Shown one piece after another: positions 5,186 through 5,607 of a DNA stretch of 5,607 bases. Within the stretch, counting starts at the first letter, position 1; every line of letters begins with the position of its first letter. The notes under the pieces are model-generated. The model did no database searches and was not told where the DNA came from. It was given only the letters and a program-made list of their open reading frames with translations. The stretch is from the NCBI GenBank assembly GCA_002449535.1, contig DJWZ01000052.1:1-5607 (forward strand), given 5' to 3'. This DNA is from Prevotellaceae bacterium UBA7017. GTDB taxonomy: Bacteria > Bacteroidota > Bacteroidia > Bacteroidales > Bacteroidaceae. Both the position numbers and the translations under genes were made by a program.

Positions 5186-5607
5186 TTACGCATTTTTATT
5201 GATGCGGATTCTGTTCCATGCTACGAGGGCGATGGTGAGGACTACGAGGATGCCTGCTCCTATATATTGCAGATACTTCATGCAGGCATAGATGAGAGTG
5301 CTCAGCGGACTTGAAGCAAAGTCGAGTGCTCCTGCGCTGAAGCCGGCAGGAACCTGCACCGTCTTGTCGTCAGGATGTACCTGTGCTACGGCTTGTGCTG
5401 CACTGGTGAAGTCGCCTGCCATCCATGTAACGAAATAGAGTCCGATAGCCATTACTACCAAGCCTACAATGAAAGAGCGGAGCACATTGCCGTTAGTGTA
5501 TGGCAGCACCATTACGAAGACATAGAACATACCAGCCAATGATGCCAATGGCAGGAACTGATTGCCTGGGAGTACTACTGCCAATACGAGGGTAACAGGA
5601 ATGAGCA
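5186..5607 (-). CDS. GatC-like PTS EIIC permease, C-terminal part (cut by window edge)
   Basis: The visible 139 residues form the C-terminal part of an integral membrane transporter. The run IPVTLVLAVVLPGNQFLPLASLAG matches the conserved block of the galactitol EIIC (GatC/SgcC) family, where IPV-x-LPGN-x3-P-x2-DLA is typical. About four hydrophobic segments follow (visible residues 3-13, 22-36, 43-61 and 112-130), with a polar loop at 75-90 and a short basic tail NRIRINKNA. The reading frame is open to position 5607, so the true start lies outside; the TTG near 5584 is an internal Leu codon. GatC proteins normally work with separate EIIA and EIIB subunits that phosphorylate the sugar. None is visible here, and Bacteroidales generally lack a full sugar PTS (general knowledge). 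Its position 92 nt upstream of kduI suggests uptake of a uronate-derived sugar, which is inference. Family assignment rests on about a third of the protein. Confidence 0.8.
   Translation of the reverse strand, partial: LIPVTLVLAVVLPGNQFLPLASLAGMFYVFVMVLPYTNGNVLRSFIVGLVVMAIGLYFVTWMAGDFTSAAQAVAQVHPDDKTVQVPAGFSAGALDFASSPLSTLIYACMKYLQYIGAGILVVLTIALVAWNRIRINKNA

Overview
The window looks like chromosomal DNA of a Bacteroidales bacterium, most likely Prevotella or a close relative. The grounds are AT-rich translation starts without a clear Shine-Dalgarno sequence, secreted proteins whose signal peptides end in A|Q, a PASTA protein followed by an RluD-type pseudouridine synthase, and short tandem 7-mer and 9-mer repeats filling the gaps between genes. 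No RNA gene, CRISPR array, insertion sequence or prophage gene is visible.

Layout. Positions 1-144 hold no complete gene, only a perfect 10-bp stem-loop (58-82) and an A-rich leader. A secreted GH27 alpha-galactosidase with a C-terminal carbohydrate-binding-like domain lies on the + strand (145-1881) and ends at a good intrinsic terminator (1925-1961). Everything to the right is on the - strand and reads, in transcription order from the right edge: the C-terminal part of a GatC-like EIIC sugar transporter (5186-5607, cut by the window), a KduI-type 4-deoxy-5-ketouronate isomerase that carries a signal peptide (4083-5093), a membrane-anchored two-PASTA protein (3398-4057), an RluD-family 23S rRNA pseudouridine synthase (2311-3345) and a small unrecognised protein (1964-2272). 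Gaps are 92, 25, 52 and 38 nt, so the five could share a transcript. The GH27 gene converges with this cluster.

Function. The right part suggests uronate use: KduI handles the keto-deoxyuronate formed from unsaturated products of pectin or glycosaminoglycan lyases, and a GatC-like EIIC permease lies directly upstream. The KduI core matches the enzyme, including all four metal ligands, but begins with an export signal, which would place it in the periplasm. PASTA and RluD are housekeeping-type functions. The alpha-galactosidase is a separate glycan-degrading gene.

The most unusual structural feature is that all four junctions of the - strand cluster contain short-period repeats with the upstream gene's stop codon inside or next to them. 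Their heptamer spacing places stops in successive reading frames. A fifth heptamer array lies inside coding sequence, in the kduI signal peptide.
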